From positions 326,504 to 390,503 of the forward strand of contig VCMS01000006.1 of assembly GCA_022539475.1 (NCBI GenBank): a stretch of 64,000 nt of DNA. Direction: 5' to 3'. A model generated the notes under the pieces. The model did no database searches. It was not told where the DNA came from and worked only from the letters and a program-made list of their open reading frames with translations. A program made the translations under genes and the position numbers. Positions within the stretch are counted from its first letter, which is position 1, and every line of letters begins with the position of its first letter. Shown piece after piece: positions 50,378-60,268 of the stretch. The DNA is from Gracilaria domingensis. Its lineage: Eukaryota > Rhodophyta > Florideophyceae > Gracilariales > Gracilariaceae.

Positions 50378-51635
50378 TGCGAAACCAATTCAGTGGTATG
50401 AACGGGTGGAGAACAGACAACTAACAATAGACTGCACAAGGTATACGTAAATTATCTATCGTACCGAGCGTAGTTATTTTGGAACGGGAGCAGACTCACT
50501 CAGTTAGTACCAAGGGTAGTAAGCTCGGCGCGCCGGGGCCGGTATGAAGAGATAAGTCAAGAAGTGCGCGCCCTTGGGCCCGGCCTCGCGTTCGAGCTGT
50601 GGGAAAAACGAAACGGTGTCAAAGTCTGGAGAGATGTACTCTAGCGCTAGTAGCGACCCTGTAAAGAGCTTTCGTCATACAGTATCAGTTACTCTCTCCC
50701 TCGCCCCGTAAAGCCCTTGTACTGACAGCTACGTGTAGATTTCGAGAGACGTCCTTCAATTGGCCTTCGGGGGGAAAGCCCGGACGGCTACTAGCCCCCT
50801 TGAAAGCAAATGGCGCTTCGGTCCAAATACGTTTCGAACGTTAGTATCGGATTCGGCCCAGTGGTCGAACCGCTCTGCCGCGTAAGGCTTGAATAAACCA
50901 AAGAACAGTGACTTGGGGAAAACTAGATAGATTCAGCGGCACATGTGCAAGACCGAACGCGGGTCGGCTCAACTGCTTTCTCTGTGTGAAAGACCAAGGG
51001 GTATCCTTATATCCTTATATCCTTACACCGTTGGTACAAAGGTAGCCTTCCATCCCGTAGAGAAAACTTGGGTGTCAAGATGGCAATGACAATGATGATG
51101 ACTTTATTTCGGACGGGCGATTGGGGCCTCGACTAACCGTTGCAGGCAACAGGCGCCTTTGATAGAGCGGCGGCGGTGTAGTGGAGTACAGTACGCTCCA
51201 GCAGCAGCAGTACCGTATTGTATTCTGCGAAGGTATCCGAGAAGGTTAGCCCTTCCTTCGGTAGAACCGGGTCTGTCGCGCGGGACTTGCTAGCTATAGA
51301 ACTCTGGAACTCCGCGAGTTCGCGGACGAAGGCCTTGGAATGACCAACCATTTTTGAACAGAGAAAACACATTTTACAGAAAAACTTGGACGTATTCTTG
51401 TATATTAAAAATTTAAGTTTGCCAGCTACGACCAGATGATGATCATTGATCAAGTCTGTGCCTCTCAGACGATGCAAACTTCTGCACTGCAGACAGTCAC
51501 CTATGCAGCTCGCCATCTACGTAGGTCACAAGTGCGGTACCGGAGGTACGTAGAAGAAGAGGTGATTACGTAGAGTGAGTTGCTTTTCGTCCCAACGATT
51601 TTAGTCGATCGCTGTTTACAACGGTAACTTGCAGA
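50378..51635. promoter_or_regulatory. Divergent intergenic region before SUZ12
   Basis: About 1.25 kb between the hydrolase (-) and SUZ12 (+). It contains a GC-rich patch near 50528-50590, a short tandem TATCCTTA triplication at 51003-51027 and one weak minus-strand frame (51133-51516, listed separately). Confidence 0.35.
51133..51516 (-). CDS. Hypothetical Cys-rich small protein (weak)
   Basis: A 127-codon ATG-started frame (MASCIGDCLQCRSLHRLRG, then KNTSKFFCKMCFLCSKMVG with two CxxC-like pairs, then SDTFAEYNTVLLLLERTVLH). The paired cysteines could bind zinc, but no family is recognised and no expression signal is seen. It may be a chance frame. Confidence 0.25.
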   Translation of the reverse strand: MASCIGDCLQCRSLHRLRGTDLINDHHLVVAGKLKFLIYKNTSKFFCKMCFLCSKMVGHSKAFVRELAEFQSSIASKSRATDPVLPKEGLTFSDTFAEYNTVLLLLERTVLHYTAAALSKAPVACNG

Positions 51636-52964
51636 ATGCCCCAAAATCCCTCTCCAGTGGTTTCAAAGGCGTCACACCCCGAACAGCAAAACGTGCGGGA
51701 AGCATTTCATGTACGTTCTTCCACGTTCTTTCTTCCCTCTTTGCGAATTCTAATGAATAGCGTTTTCAATCCATAGAAAGCTCGCCGTCTATATACTACT
51801 CTAGCATGGCGATATCGCCACTGCCGTATCTTTCTTCCCCGCACGTTGCGGAGAACCCATGAAAAATGTAAGAAATCAAGCGCACAGCCGAGCGTCAGGT
51901 ACATATCTATCGAACCTCACGTCACTTGGAGCCAAAACGTATCACAGATGCGATGCTTGTGGTGCGGAGACAAGTTTTTTCGCTTTTCAAGTGGGAAAGA
52001 GTTACTGCACCATTTACAAACATGTCACGGTAATTTTGTGTACGATTTCATCGACTCTGGGAAGAAAAACATCAAGAAAAGCAAAACTGGTAAAGATGTT
52101 TCGTATGTCATACAGCTAAAACTGCAACGTGGGGAGCAAGCGGCGCTGATTTCATCTGATGGCGTTTCACACGCGTACGATATCGAATCTGTCTTCTACA
52201 ATTCCTCCGGTTTCCACAACCCAGTTAGAAAGCGTGCGAGAACAAATCCATCACCGTCGCATTGCCCAATCCTGCTTCGTGAACCTGACAGACAAGTTCA
52301 TCAAGCACAGTACGACCACAAAAATAGCCAGGAAATGGAAAGAAAGAAGCAAGCAACAGACACTGAAGATGCAGACTACCGCCCAGCGAAACGCACCAAA
52401 CGAGCTGCCGAAAACAAGAAGAAGAAGAAGACGGGAAGGCCTGCTTTCAAAACTCTTTCCGCTGCTCTGAAAGAAAAGAGGCTGTATAATTCAGTCGTGC
52501 AGCGTGAACTGCAGGAAGAAGCATACGAAAACGGTGTTGATTCAGATGCGGAGAGTGAAGATCAAGAGGAGTTGAAGTGGAGATTACGAGTGGTTGACGA
52601 CGAAATTGAAGAATACGTAGATACAATTGCTGTCGAAAAGCTGTTTATGAACTTGTGGAACCAATTCGTCAAAATGGAGCATCCCGTCAAATCTGACAAA
52701 GAGATTGCCCCAGCCTGTCTCGATTTTGTACAGAAGTACCGTAAAACTCTGATTCGGTATAATCTTGAAGTCACTTTTCTTCGACATCTCACAGAGTTCA
52801 CGCGTATGGGTTTACTCGACGCCGCCAGTGTTTTTCAAATATTCCAGGTTCTGAGAAATCGCGACATGTCGGGGCCATCGAATGGAAGTGATGAACCAAA
52901 GTTCTTGTACGCGGAAAGGCTCAAAAAGGAAGGTCCGGAAGGAAAACGAATTCGATACGCTTGA
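51636..52964 (+). CDS. SUZ12: Polycomb PRC2 subunit Su(z)12/VEF-type, two exons
   Basis: Exon 1 is 51636-51710 and exon 2 is 51777-52964; the 66-nt intron (GTACGT...CATAG) is phase 0, giving ...REAFH-KARRLYTTLAWRY and about 420 residues. The segment RIFLPRTLRR matches the N-terminal FLQRTL element of Su(z)12. A C2H2 zinc finger lies near residues 78-105 (CLWCGDKFFRFSSGKELLHH then HLQTCHGN). A basic Lys/Arg linker follows. The VEFS box is at about 275-385: DSDAESEDQEELKWRLRVVD, EKLFMNLWNQFVKMEHPV and VFQIFQVL. VEFS proteins bind the EZH2-type catalytic subunit, so an H3K27 methyltransferase complex is implied. Confidence 0.92.
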
Positions 52965-53653
52965 GCTCCACGTCTTCTTTGCATTTGATGAACAGTCCAA
53001 CTTGCTAACTTGATAGTCTTCTTTCAACGATTTCATCGCTAAGTCAGACGATTATTTGTGCACAGATTGTGAATATCTGTGCATGAAAATGTTCGCACTT
53101 CCCTTCGTACCCATACAGAGAGGAGCACCGAGGAACCTTTTTGGGAATAGATTTTCGCTGGTTCGGATTGCGTCAAAGATAACAGCGACTACAGGGGATA
53201 CAATGTCCAAATCACAATCATCGTTGTAAATAGCGCAAAAGACGGCCGTTTGATACGTTACTTTGAACGTTCATAGCAAATTGAGAGTGATAAACGCCTG
53301 AACTAAAACGAATGCTAGAAGAGATAGCTGAACGAGATATGCGACATGCGCTCCTTCTAATGCGAGATATTCACAAGCTACATGTGTGTTTTCTTTAGGA
53401 AGCAGTAGCTCTCTTGCACTGACGAATTTCGAATAACGGGATCAGTCATATTAACGACCACGACAGAAACCATTGCGTAAGTGCGCAGAAATGTGTTCGC
53501 GTGAACATGTTCGCACCTCGTCAATTTGTGCATAGAATTGATGCGTAACGTCAGCTTCAGTCCGGTTTTCTCACATTCGATAATGCTGAGAGCAAGGATA
53601 CCAACGCGACCCTTTGCCTGATTCTTCATGAAAACATGGAAAACATTAGTGTG
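52965..53653. other. Convergent intergenic region
   Basis: About 690 bases between the ends of SUZ12 (+) and SmD3 (-). Short frames only; no structure recognised. Confidence 0.35.
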
Positions 53654-54151
53654 CTACCGACCACCTCTCGGTGGCGGTCCTCGAGGAAAACCACGCCCCC
53701 GACCTAATAGAAAGCAGCCAGTCCAAATTCAAGACTATTTGTTAGAAAGTGTTATCTTCCATGCATTGACAAGATTGGGTTGGGTGCAAAACTTACCAGC
53801 GCCCATTGCAGGAGGTCTCGAAGCAACACCACCAATCCCACGTCCCCTCCCCAGTCCCCTTGCTTCCAAAGGTCGCCCCTCCTTCAAAGCCTCAACCCGT
53901 TTGAACATAGGAGCATTGGCCAATATATCCGGTAATATGAAAAATCGTATCTTACTTCCTCTTATGAATATATGCTCCAAAGTTGAGACTTTTCCATCCA
54001 CTCTTGTAAAAGTTACTCGTTTTAACTGGATATTCATGTTGTCTTCAACGGACGACAGGGTTCCTCGATAAACATCTCCGGTTCGCATTTCGACTGTTAC
54101 GATATGAGGCGAAGCTTCGTGAAGAAGTTTTATGGGGATTCCAACAGACAT
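53654..54151 (-). CDS. SNRPD3: Small nuclear ribonucleoprotein SmD3, two exons
   Basis: Exon 1 is 54151-53797 and exon 2 is 53703-53654, with a 93-nt GTAAGT...TTAG intron in phase 1. The Sm fold is near-canonical: MSVGIPIKLLHEASPHIVTV, RTGDVYRGTLSSVEDNMNIQ (Sm1) and FIRGSKIRFFILPDILANAP (Sm2). The spliced tail becomes GRGRGIGG...RGRGFPRGPPPRGGR, an RG-rich end typical of SmD3 and a target of symmetric arginine dimethylation; without splicing the frame would end in an unrelated sequence. It is a core subunit of the heptameric ring on U1, U2, U4 and U5 snRNA. Confidence 0.94.
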
Positions 54152-54586
54152 ATTTGTTAAGAGTGTCGAGGAACAGCACTTTTTCTTGTTACTATGAGAG
54201 AACGAAAAAGATAGTTTCTGTCTGAAGAAGACGTTTCAGGCTCTGTCTTTGTTCTGGAGTTCGTTTCGGAATATCCTCGAAGGCCACTTTCGTGAAAGGG
54301 ATCTACCACCGTTGCGTCTGTTGTCTCCATCCGAGTCCTCTCGGCGATAATTGTAGGAGGGACAAAATTATGTTGTGTTGACCCAAATTATTTTTGCTAT
54401 TTTCAATTAATGAGCCTCGACGAAGAACGGATCCATATCCATGCGACTCCAATACATGCGACTCCTTCAAATGCCATAGAATAAAGGTCTCGTTCGTTCA
54501 ATACCTGTCGCCCTTCTCTCAAAGCACTGCGTCAATCCCAGTCCCACCAAGTTAATACCCATTCCTTTTACGATCTCTCTCTGACA
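54152..54586. promoter_or_regulatory. Divergent promoter region of SmD3 and the four-exon gene
   Basis: About 435 AT-rich bases between two divergent starts. No distinct motif was recognised. Confidence 0.35.
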
Positions 54587-55347
54587 ATGTCTGAGACAGA
54601 AGGAAGCGGAATCCGCATCCCTACTGGGTTCTTCTCTACTCCAGAAAGGTAAGTGAGATATCTCTTTTTGGCGTCAAGAACGATGACGATCAGAGCCAAT
54701 CACGTGCACGAAACTAAGAAGGAGGTGTTGCCCATGACCCGCTTAGACTTCGAGCACGTTTTAATTCGGTATACCAAGCAAAGAATATAGCTGGTATTGG
54801 CGCTAAGGTGGATGTAACCAAAGAAGACTTCGAACGGTATGCAGCGCAGTTCCCAGATGAGGGGGCCAAGATTAAGAAGATGCACGATTTCACAACATTC
54901 ACTGGTATGTAATGAGCACCGTTTTGCAGGTTGAGCAAGTACATACACGCGTAAAGTAGCTATCTAACGGATGCAATTAATGGTACATTTGTTGACGTTT
55001 GGGTCGAGTAGGAATTGGAACCGCCGTAGGATTTGTTGGGAGCACAATTCAACTGATGCGGATGACGAAGACAGTACCGTTGATACTCACGGGTGTGTTT
55101 GTATCGACGGTATCAGCGCATGTCATAGCAGATGATGTAAGTTATGACGCATACGCCCCTATCGTTTCATTTCAAATGCTGGTTGTGGGTGGCTGACTGG
55201 TTTACTACTCTGATTTATTGCTCTGTATGTGAAACTTAGATTGGAAGCTGGATATATGGTACATACAAGTTTGACAGGGCAACTGCCAACGAGAAGTTTC
55301 ACGAGTGGGTATATATGACGAAGAAAGAACAGTCGACAGCTTCCTAA
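54587..55347 (+). CDS. Small membrane protein of unknown function, four exons
   Basis: Exons 54587-54648, 54747-54904, 55012-55136 and 55240-55347 join in one frame; all three introns have GT-AG ends (GTAAGT, GTATGT and GTAAGT donors). The ~150-residue product starts MSETEGSGIRIPTGFFSTPE, has a soluble segment FNSVYQAKNIAGIGAKVDVT and KEDFERYAAQFPDEGAKIKK, then two hydrophobic stretches (GIGTAVGFVGSTIQL and VPLILTGVFVSTVSAHVIAD) and a hydrophilic end (YKFDRATANEKFHEWVYM). Two short membrane spans suggest a hairpin protein of mitochondrion or ER. I do not recognise the family. No single exon is long, so simple frame scans miss this gene. Confidence 0.68.
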
Positions 55348-55379
55348 CTTGACAAGATCAACGATGTAAACATTATGCT

Positions 55380-55932
55380 TTAAGGTGCGCCATGTTCATT
55401 TTGCTTAAGATCATGTAGCTCATTGATCTTCTTCTGAATAGAACTATGAAAACAGCAAGACATGCGATGTAAGAAAGTCTGAAAGAAAACATTGACCTTC
55501 ACGCGCAGGAGATGGGGCGGATGGAAAACTTACTGCAGTCTGGTTGAAATTTCATTCAAATCACCCTTGACCTGCCCAGCAAGTCGAGCAGCGCGGATAA
55601 ACTCGGGCGCCATGACGTTATACTGTTCCGCACTTTGTTTGTTCAACACATCAATTCCTTGTTTCAGTAGTTGCAGCTCATTCAATCTATGTCAAAGAAA
55701 GACGCGATGGAAACATTGAAATGTGAGACGTGGGTCCAAACAAAAAAGGAAGCAAAAAGGTCACATACGTCGCTTTCTGGTCGTTCTTCATGACGGTCAT
55801 TTCAGAATCATTTTGCACGTGTGAAATCAAGGACCTAACAGCAACGCCATGCACATTCTCAGTTGGCTGCGAATCGGTCTGTGCTGAAACATTCGCGTCA
55901 CTCTCTTCGGCAGGCACTGCGTCTTGCTGCAT
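55380..55932 (-). CDS. KXD1: BORC subunit KXD1 (KxDL motif protein), three exons
   Basis: Exons 55932-55769, 55686-55534 and 55443-55380 join in frame (introns of 82 and 90 nt, donors GTATGT and GTAAGT). The ~126-residue product begins MQQDAVPAEESDANVSAQ, then helical SLISHVQNDSEMTVMKNDQK, LNELQLLKQGIDVLNKQSAE and the defining VKGDLNEISTRL (K-x-D-L), ending SIQKKINELHDLKQ. This order fits human KXD1, a subunit of the BORC/BLOC-1-related complexes that position lysosomes. The ATG at 55932 is the first in frame; the frame upstream is open without an ATG. The stop lies 32 bases from that of the convergent four-exon gene. Confidence 0.72.
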
Positions 55933-56791
55933 CTCGAGTTCCGCGCAGCGCGTCCAACGAAGAAGGGGAATCCATCGCAGCACAGGCTTGATCGCAACAA
56001 AACGGGAAAGCCGAATCCACGCGTTACACGCACTGACCGCGGGTTGATGCGCGAACTCTTGCCGCCTGCAAACGATCTCTCCGACTTACTGTTATTTTAA
56101 TCGGTTGAGCTTTGGGTCAGGAAGCTTTCTTGCATTGCTGGCACTGGAGCACAGAACAAAGCTTTTTGTTCCGTCTCCTGACGCTTCCTAGCGTCAGGAC
56201 CCCCCCAGTGCAGCGCAAGCTATAGCCAGAGGGTGTGGAGGGAGGGAAAAAGGAAATTCGAGCCCCAAACACCTCAGCTTCGAGGGTTGTGGGGTGACAA
56301 TTCTCAGGGCCGCCGCCACACCGCGGGATGTAGCGACGGCGACGGAGAAAGGACGACCACCAGAGCGCTCAACCTACAAATAAATCCTTTTCCTCGTCCC
56401 ATGAAATATTAGTAAAAGTGCTGTTTGACACAGGAAATGTGCACAGGACAGTTTGGCCAAACGTTGATCTACCTTCGCAATTCTCTCTCAAAAATTACAT
56501 TTTCGTTGCTTCAATTGCCATTCTTTGTGAGACTTTACCCATGTAGCAGTGCTACAGTAGCACGCGGCAGCACGTCAGCCCTCCGTCGTCGGCGCGCACC
56601 ATTCGCTTCGCTTCAATTTCGGCCGTCCACCGTCTCAGGCGATAAACGACGAGTGCTCCTTCATTGCTCGACGTGCCGCCTTTTGAGTTCAACATTTTTC
56701 TCTCCCAAAACTTCTGCGTCTTCCGAACTTCGATCTTATCCGTTGACAGGCCTTAACCAGCTTGGGCTTCCTCTCACACGCTACTGCTACG
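55933..56791. promoter_or_regulatory. Divergent intergenic region
   Basis: About 860 bases holding the promoters of KXD1 (-) and COX5b (+). A foldback (CCTGACGC-ttcctA-GCGTCAGG) lies at about 56180-56201. Weak plus-strand frames before the COX5b ATG probably are 5' leader. Confidence 0.4.
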
Positions 56792-57193
56792 ATGCGTCAT
56801 CTCACTCTTAAACGCGCCGCTCAGACGTTGCACCGCGCTCGCTCGTCCATAACGATGCAATCGAAGCACCCGTCGCTACTGACTGCGCGCCCGCCTTCAA
56901 AGTATGCAAATGAGCATCATGCATCGTCACAACCATCGCTACCAAATCGAATCGTCACGTCGAGTACAACGAGCAATCTTTGGCCGACAGGTACTTGGGA
57001 TGACCCTGTTCCGATACAGTCTACGAGTGATACCAGAGTGGTTGCTTGTACTGGACCTTGCACACATGTTGTCTCCTCCGACAGAGTTGACTGCGAACAG
57101 CATGACACCGTTTGGATCACTGTTACAAGGGGAAAGTTAAGCCAGTGCACTCGCTGTGGTCAGGTATTTACGCTGCAGGCACGCCAAACATAG
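56792..57193 (+). CDS. COX5B: Cytochrome c oxidase subunit 5b (zinc-binding)
   Basis: A 133-residue protein from ATG 56792 (the longer frame upstream has no ATG). An Arg/Lys/Ser-rich mitochondrial presequence (MRHLTLKRAAQTLHRARSS) is followed by the conserved GTWDDPVPIQSTSDTRVVAC start of the mature domain. The COX5b zinc pattern is VVACTG...H, then VWITVTRGKLSQCTRCGQVF: Cys-rich CxxC plus an upstream Cys/His pair. COX5b is a peripheral matrix-side subunit of complex IV. Length and CGQVF end fit the family. Confidence 0.87.
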   Translation: MRHLTLKRAAQTLHRARSSITMQSKHPSLLTARPPSKYANEHHASSQPSLPNRIVTSSTTSNLWPTGTWDDPVPIQSTSDTRVVACTGPCTHVVSSDRVDCEQHDTVWITVTRGKLSQCTRCGQVFTLQARQT

Positions 57194-57293
57194 ACAAGCT
57201 TATTCAAAACGCAACGATTTAGACTTCTAATAACCTTCTTTTATAAAAACCAAAACCGAACCGCATGCGTTGGAACAGGCTTCTTATTACTGC

Positions 57294-57830
57294 TCATTCG
57301 GCGACAAGCACGCTGAATTCATCGAATAGTTGATGTACTTGATGAACCAGTGGCGACAAGTCTTCTTGAATCTCACCTCTGGACACCCGCAACGCCTTCA
57401 CATCCGTTTCTTCAACACTTCTTATCAGCTTTTTGTACGCGCCTTCAGCTTGTTTTCGACGCGCTTCATCGGGTAATGATCTGTACAACGTAGAGCACGC
57501 CGCTCTAATTCGGTTCAGAGGAGCAGTCCTTAGCAACAGTCGCAGAGAGTCATAGTCAGCCGCATCGGCCACGCTTTCCAGTTTGGGCAGCGCACCTTCT
57601 ACAGCTTTTAATTCTAGCATTGCCTCTGTTATGGTACTGGCCTCAGACCTGTTTGCGGTTAATGATAGCGGCACTGCTGCTAACAGCGTGAGAAACGCCC
57701 TTCTGTTCGTCCTCACCGCCGTCTTGTAGGATGTGGACGGAGGCGGAGTGTTTGCTGCATGACGGCTTTGTGGAGAGATTATCATTGTTGTTGAGGGGAT
57801 GAACGCTTGTAGTTTGCGTACTTGAGCCAT
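57294..57830 (-). CDS. Thylakoid-lumen PsbQ-like four-helix protein with Tat leader
   Basis: A complete 178-residue protein. Residues 1-40 are a Ser/Thr/Arg-rich plastid transit region, then TNRRAFLTLLAAVPLSLTAN, a twin-arginine motif with hydrophobic core, and an EAS cleavage site around residue 64. The mature ~113 residues are four amphipathic helices: MLELKAVEGALPKLESVADA, DYDSLRLLLRTAPLNRIRAA, ARRKQAEGAYKKLIRSVEET and QEDLSPLVHQVHQLFDEFSV, similar in length and pattern to PsbQ/PsbQ' of the oxygen-evolving complex. Assignment to PsbQ' of red algae is inference; another lumenal helical protein is possible. It is divergent from DNPEP. Confidence 0.66.
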   Translation of the reverse strand: MAQVRKLQAFIPSTTMIISPQSRHAANTPPPSTSYKTAVRTNRRAFLTLLAAVPLSLTANRSEASTITEAMLELKAVEGALPKLESVADAADYDSLRLLLRTAPLNRIRAACSTLYRSLPDEARRKQAEGAYKKLIRSVEETDVKALRVSRGEIQEDLSPLVHQVHQLFDEFSVLVAE

Positions 57831-58181
57831 GTTGTCGTTGGGATGGTGATCCTAATTGCTCTAGTGACCGAAACGCGGAGTAGCAGCTGCTCTCGAAGAG
57901 GATGCAAAATTCCCGGCAGGGCACTGGGAGACAATTCTTATCACCACTTTTTTGCCTTGAAATCAGCGGTTCGCGTGCAACGCCAATTTCAAATCGCTTT
58001 TGTTTTGGAGCCTGCGCCGCCGTCCAAAACATGTTGGGTGTATACTCGCGGATCAACTGCAGGCGTTACTGTCACAAGATAGATCTACACGCCGTCTCTC
58101 TGCGCAACCGTCATCAGACACGCCGTTCTACCCAACGCTACAGGCATTCCGCAGCTCTCTCCAGAAAGCACCAATCTCACG
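57831..58181. promoter_or_regulatory. Divergent promoter of PsbQ-like gene and aminopeptidase
   Basis: About 350 bases between two divergent start codons; overlapping frames have no resemblance to known proteins and no motif stands out. Confidence 0.35.
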
Positions 58182-59642
58182 ATGGCACACTCCAAAACAA
58201 TGAATACCGACGTTGCCCAAAAGTTTCTCCACTTCAACGACAACAGTCGTTCGCCCTTCCATGCCGTTCAATCTATCGCTTCGATGTTGAGCGAAGCTTC
58301 GTTTCAGACAATATCTCAAACGGATGATTGGAGCAAAGTGCTTCGTGCCGGCGGTCGTTACATGTTCAGTTCACACGGATCATCCATCGTCGCATTCTCT
58401 GTTCCCGACAGCATCGACGGAAGCGAATTTGCGTTCAACGTGATCGGAGCCCATACAGATTCGCCATGCTTCAAGGTCAAGCCAGTATCTAAGCTCGCTG
58501 CCTATGGGTACTTGCAGGTTGGTGTCGAATGTTACGGAGGTGGTTTGTGGCATACCTGGTTCGATCGTGATCTCACTGTTGCAGGACGCGTAATCGTACG
58601 TACTGCAGATGGCAAACATTCTGTCAAACTTGTTTCAGTTGAAAAGCCAATTTTGAGAATCCCCAACCTTGCCATCCATCTGTCGCGGAACGTCAACACC
58701 GATGGATTTAAGGTGAACAAAGAGACAGACACACGACCAGTTCTGGCCACTCAAGTAGCAGTGGCCATCGACCAAATCATGAATTCCACCGCTGATGGAG
58801 ATGCAAACGGAACAGCGCACGAGGGCAAGAAGGAGAGCAGCCAAGCATCCAAACGACATGCACCGTTGTTACTAAAAGTTCTTGCAGATGAACTTAACGT
58901 TTCACCGAAGGAAATTGTTGACCTTGATTTATGTGTGGCCGATACTCAACCGGCCGCCATTGGCGGAGCGCTGGACGAGTTTGTATTCGCACCACGATTG
59001 GATAACCTGGCTTCCTGTTTCACGGCCACTCAGTCATTAATCGATGCCTTGAATGAAGGGGATGAGGAAGATGTGCCACAAGTATGCCGCATGATCACTT
59101 GTTTCGATCATGAGGAAATTGGCTCTCGATCGTCGCACGGCGCTGATTCACCTTTGTTGTCGTCCACAATGGAACGAATATGTGCGGCTCTGAATGTATC
59201 ACACGGAAGGGTGCTGCCAAGAAGCCTGTTAATCAGTGCGGATATGGCACATGCTATCCATCCAAATTATCATTCAAAGCACGAAAACAACCATCGGCCT
59301 GCGCTCGGATGTGGATTGGTTGTGAAGACGAACCAGAATCAGCGGTATGCGACGTCCGGGGTTTCGGGCTTTCTGGTTCGTGAGGCGGCTAGACAAGCCG
59401 GCGACGTAAGCATTCAGGAATTTGTGGTTCCGAACGACAAGCCGTGCGGCTCGACCATTGGGCCGCTGCTGTCAAGTCGAACCGGATTGAGAACAGTTGA
59501 TGTGGGGCAGGCTCAGCTGAGCATGCACTCGATCCGGGAAATGTGTTCGGCGCTTGATTTCTCACTGGTGATCGACGTGTTGAAGGAGTTGCTGAAGAAC
59601 CAGAGCGCAATTCTGGCTTCGATGGAGCGGCTCGAGCTATAG
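58182..59642 (+). CDS. DNPEP: Aspartyl aminopeptidase (M18)
   Basis: A complete 486-residue single-exon protein. Dinuclear-zinc ligands of M18 are visible: GAHTDSPCFKVKP (His), RLDNLASCF (Asp), CFDHEEIGSRSS (two Glu), SADMAHAIHPNY (Asp) and AQLSMHSIREMC (His). The GGGLWHTWFDRDL and SKLAAYGYLQVGVECYG strings are also diagnostic. The enzyme removes N-terminal Asp/Glu from peptides as a large homo-oligomeric tetrahedral particle in cytosol or vacuole. There is no signal peptide. A small insertion of polar residues (about 205-225) precedes the second half. Confidence 0.95.
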   Translation: MAHSKTMNTDVAQKFLHFNDNSRSPFHAVQSIASMLSEASFQTISQTDDWSKVLRAGGRYMFSSHGSSIVAFSVPDSIDGSEFAFNVIGAHTDSPCFKVKPVSKLAAYGYLQVGVECYGGGLWHTWFDRDLTVAGRVIVRTADGKHSVKLVSVEKPILRIPNLAIHLSRNVNTDGFKVNKETDTRPVLATQVAVAIDQIMNSTADGDANGTAHEGKKESSQASKRHAPLLLKVLADELNVSPKEIVDLDLCVADTQPAAIGGALDEFVFAPRLDNLASCFTATQSLIDALNEGDEEDVPQVCRMITCFDHEEIGSRSSHGADSPLLSSTMERICAALNVSHGRVLPRSLLISADMAHAIHPNYHSKHENNHRPALGCGLVVKTNQNQRYATSGVSGFLVREAARQAGDVSIQEFVVPNDKPCGSTIGPLLSSRTGLRTVDVGQAQLSMHSIREMCSALDFSLVIDVLKELLKNQSAILASMERLEL

Positions 59643-60268
59643 CGCGCGCGGCTCGAGCGATGGCGGGCGCGGCGCGGCGGGAATGGGCGCAATTGCGGGC
59701 GGAGGCGGGGCCGAGTGCGAGTGACGTGTTCGCGGCGTGGCGATGCGAGGTACGCGTGAGGCGATGGACGGCGGGTGATAGGAGGAACGGCGAATGTGCG
59801 TGGCCGCTTGACGAGACGTGCGCGCGGCCGGCGGGCCGCCGCCGCCCCGCACAAATATCTCAGTTTACAAATCTGCGTGCAAGCGGCGCGCCGGCGGCGC
59901 GGCGTTTGAAGGCGCGCCGCGCGCGGCGTGGCCGCTTCGCGGCGCGGCGGCGGCGGAAGCGCGCGCTGCGCGCGGCGCGCGCGCGCCGTGTATGGCGCAG
60001 ATTTTGAGGCATTGCACGCGCCCAATGCGCGCGCGCGCTGCGCCCGGCGCGCCGCCAATAATATCTGCGCGCGCGCCGCTGCGCACGGCGGGCCGCTGCT
60101 CCCCGCCGTTGCGTGTGCACCCCCCGCGTCTTTTAAGCGGCGCGCAGCAGTAATCGCCCGCCTGCGCGCCGCCGCCGGGCCCCCCCCCTTCCCCCCCCCC
60201 GCCGCCGCCGCCCCCCCGGCTACCTTCGCCTGCGCGCTGCGCGCTGTGCTCGCACACACCCCCGCGCC
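59643..60268. promoter_or_regulatory. GC-rich promoter island of the LRR gene
   Basis: About 630 bases dominated by GCGCGC/GGCGG words, with a poly-C stretch at about 60181-60200 just before the ATG. Long open frames on both strands through it (one minus-strand frame of 440 codons) are composition artefacts. Probably promoter and 5' UTR. Confidence 0.55.
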
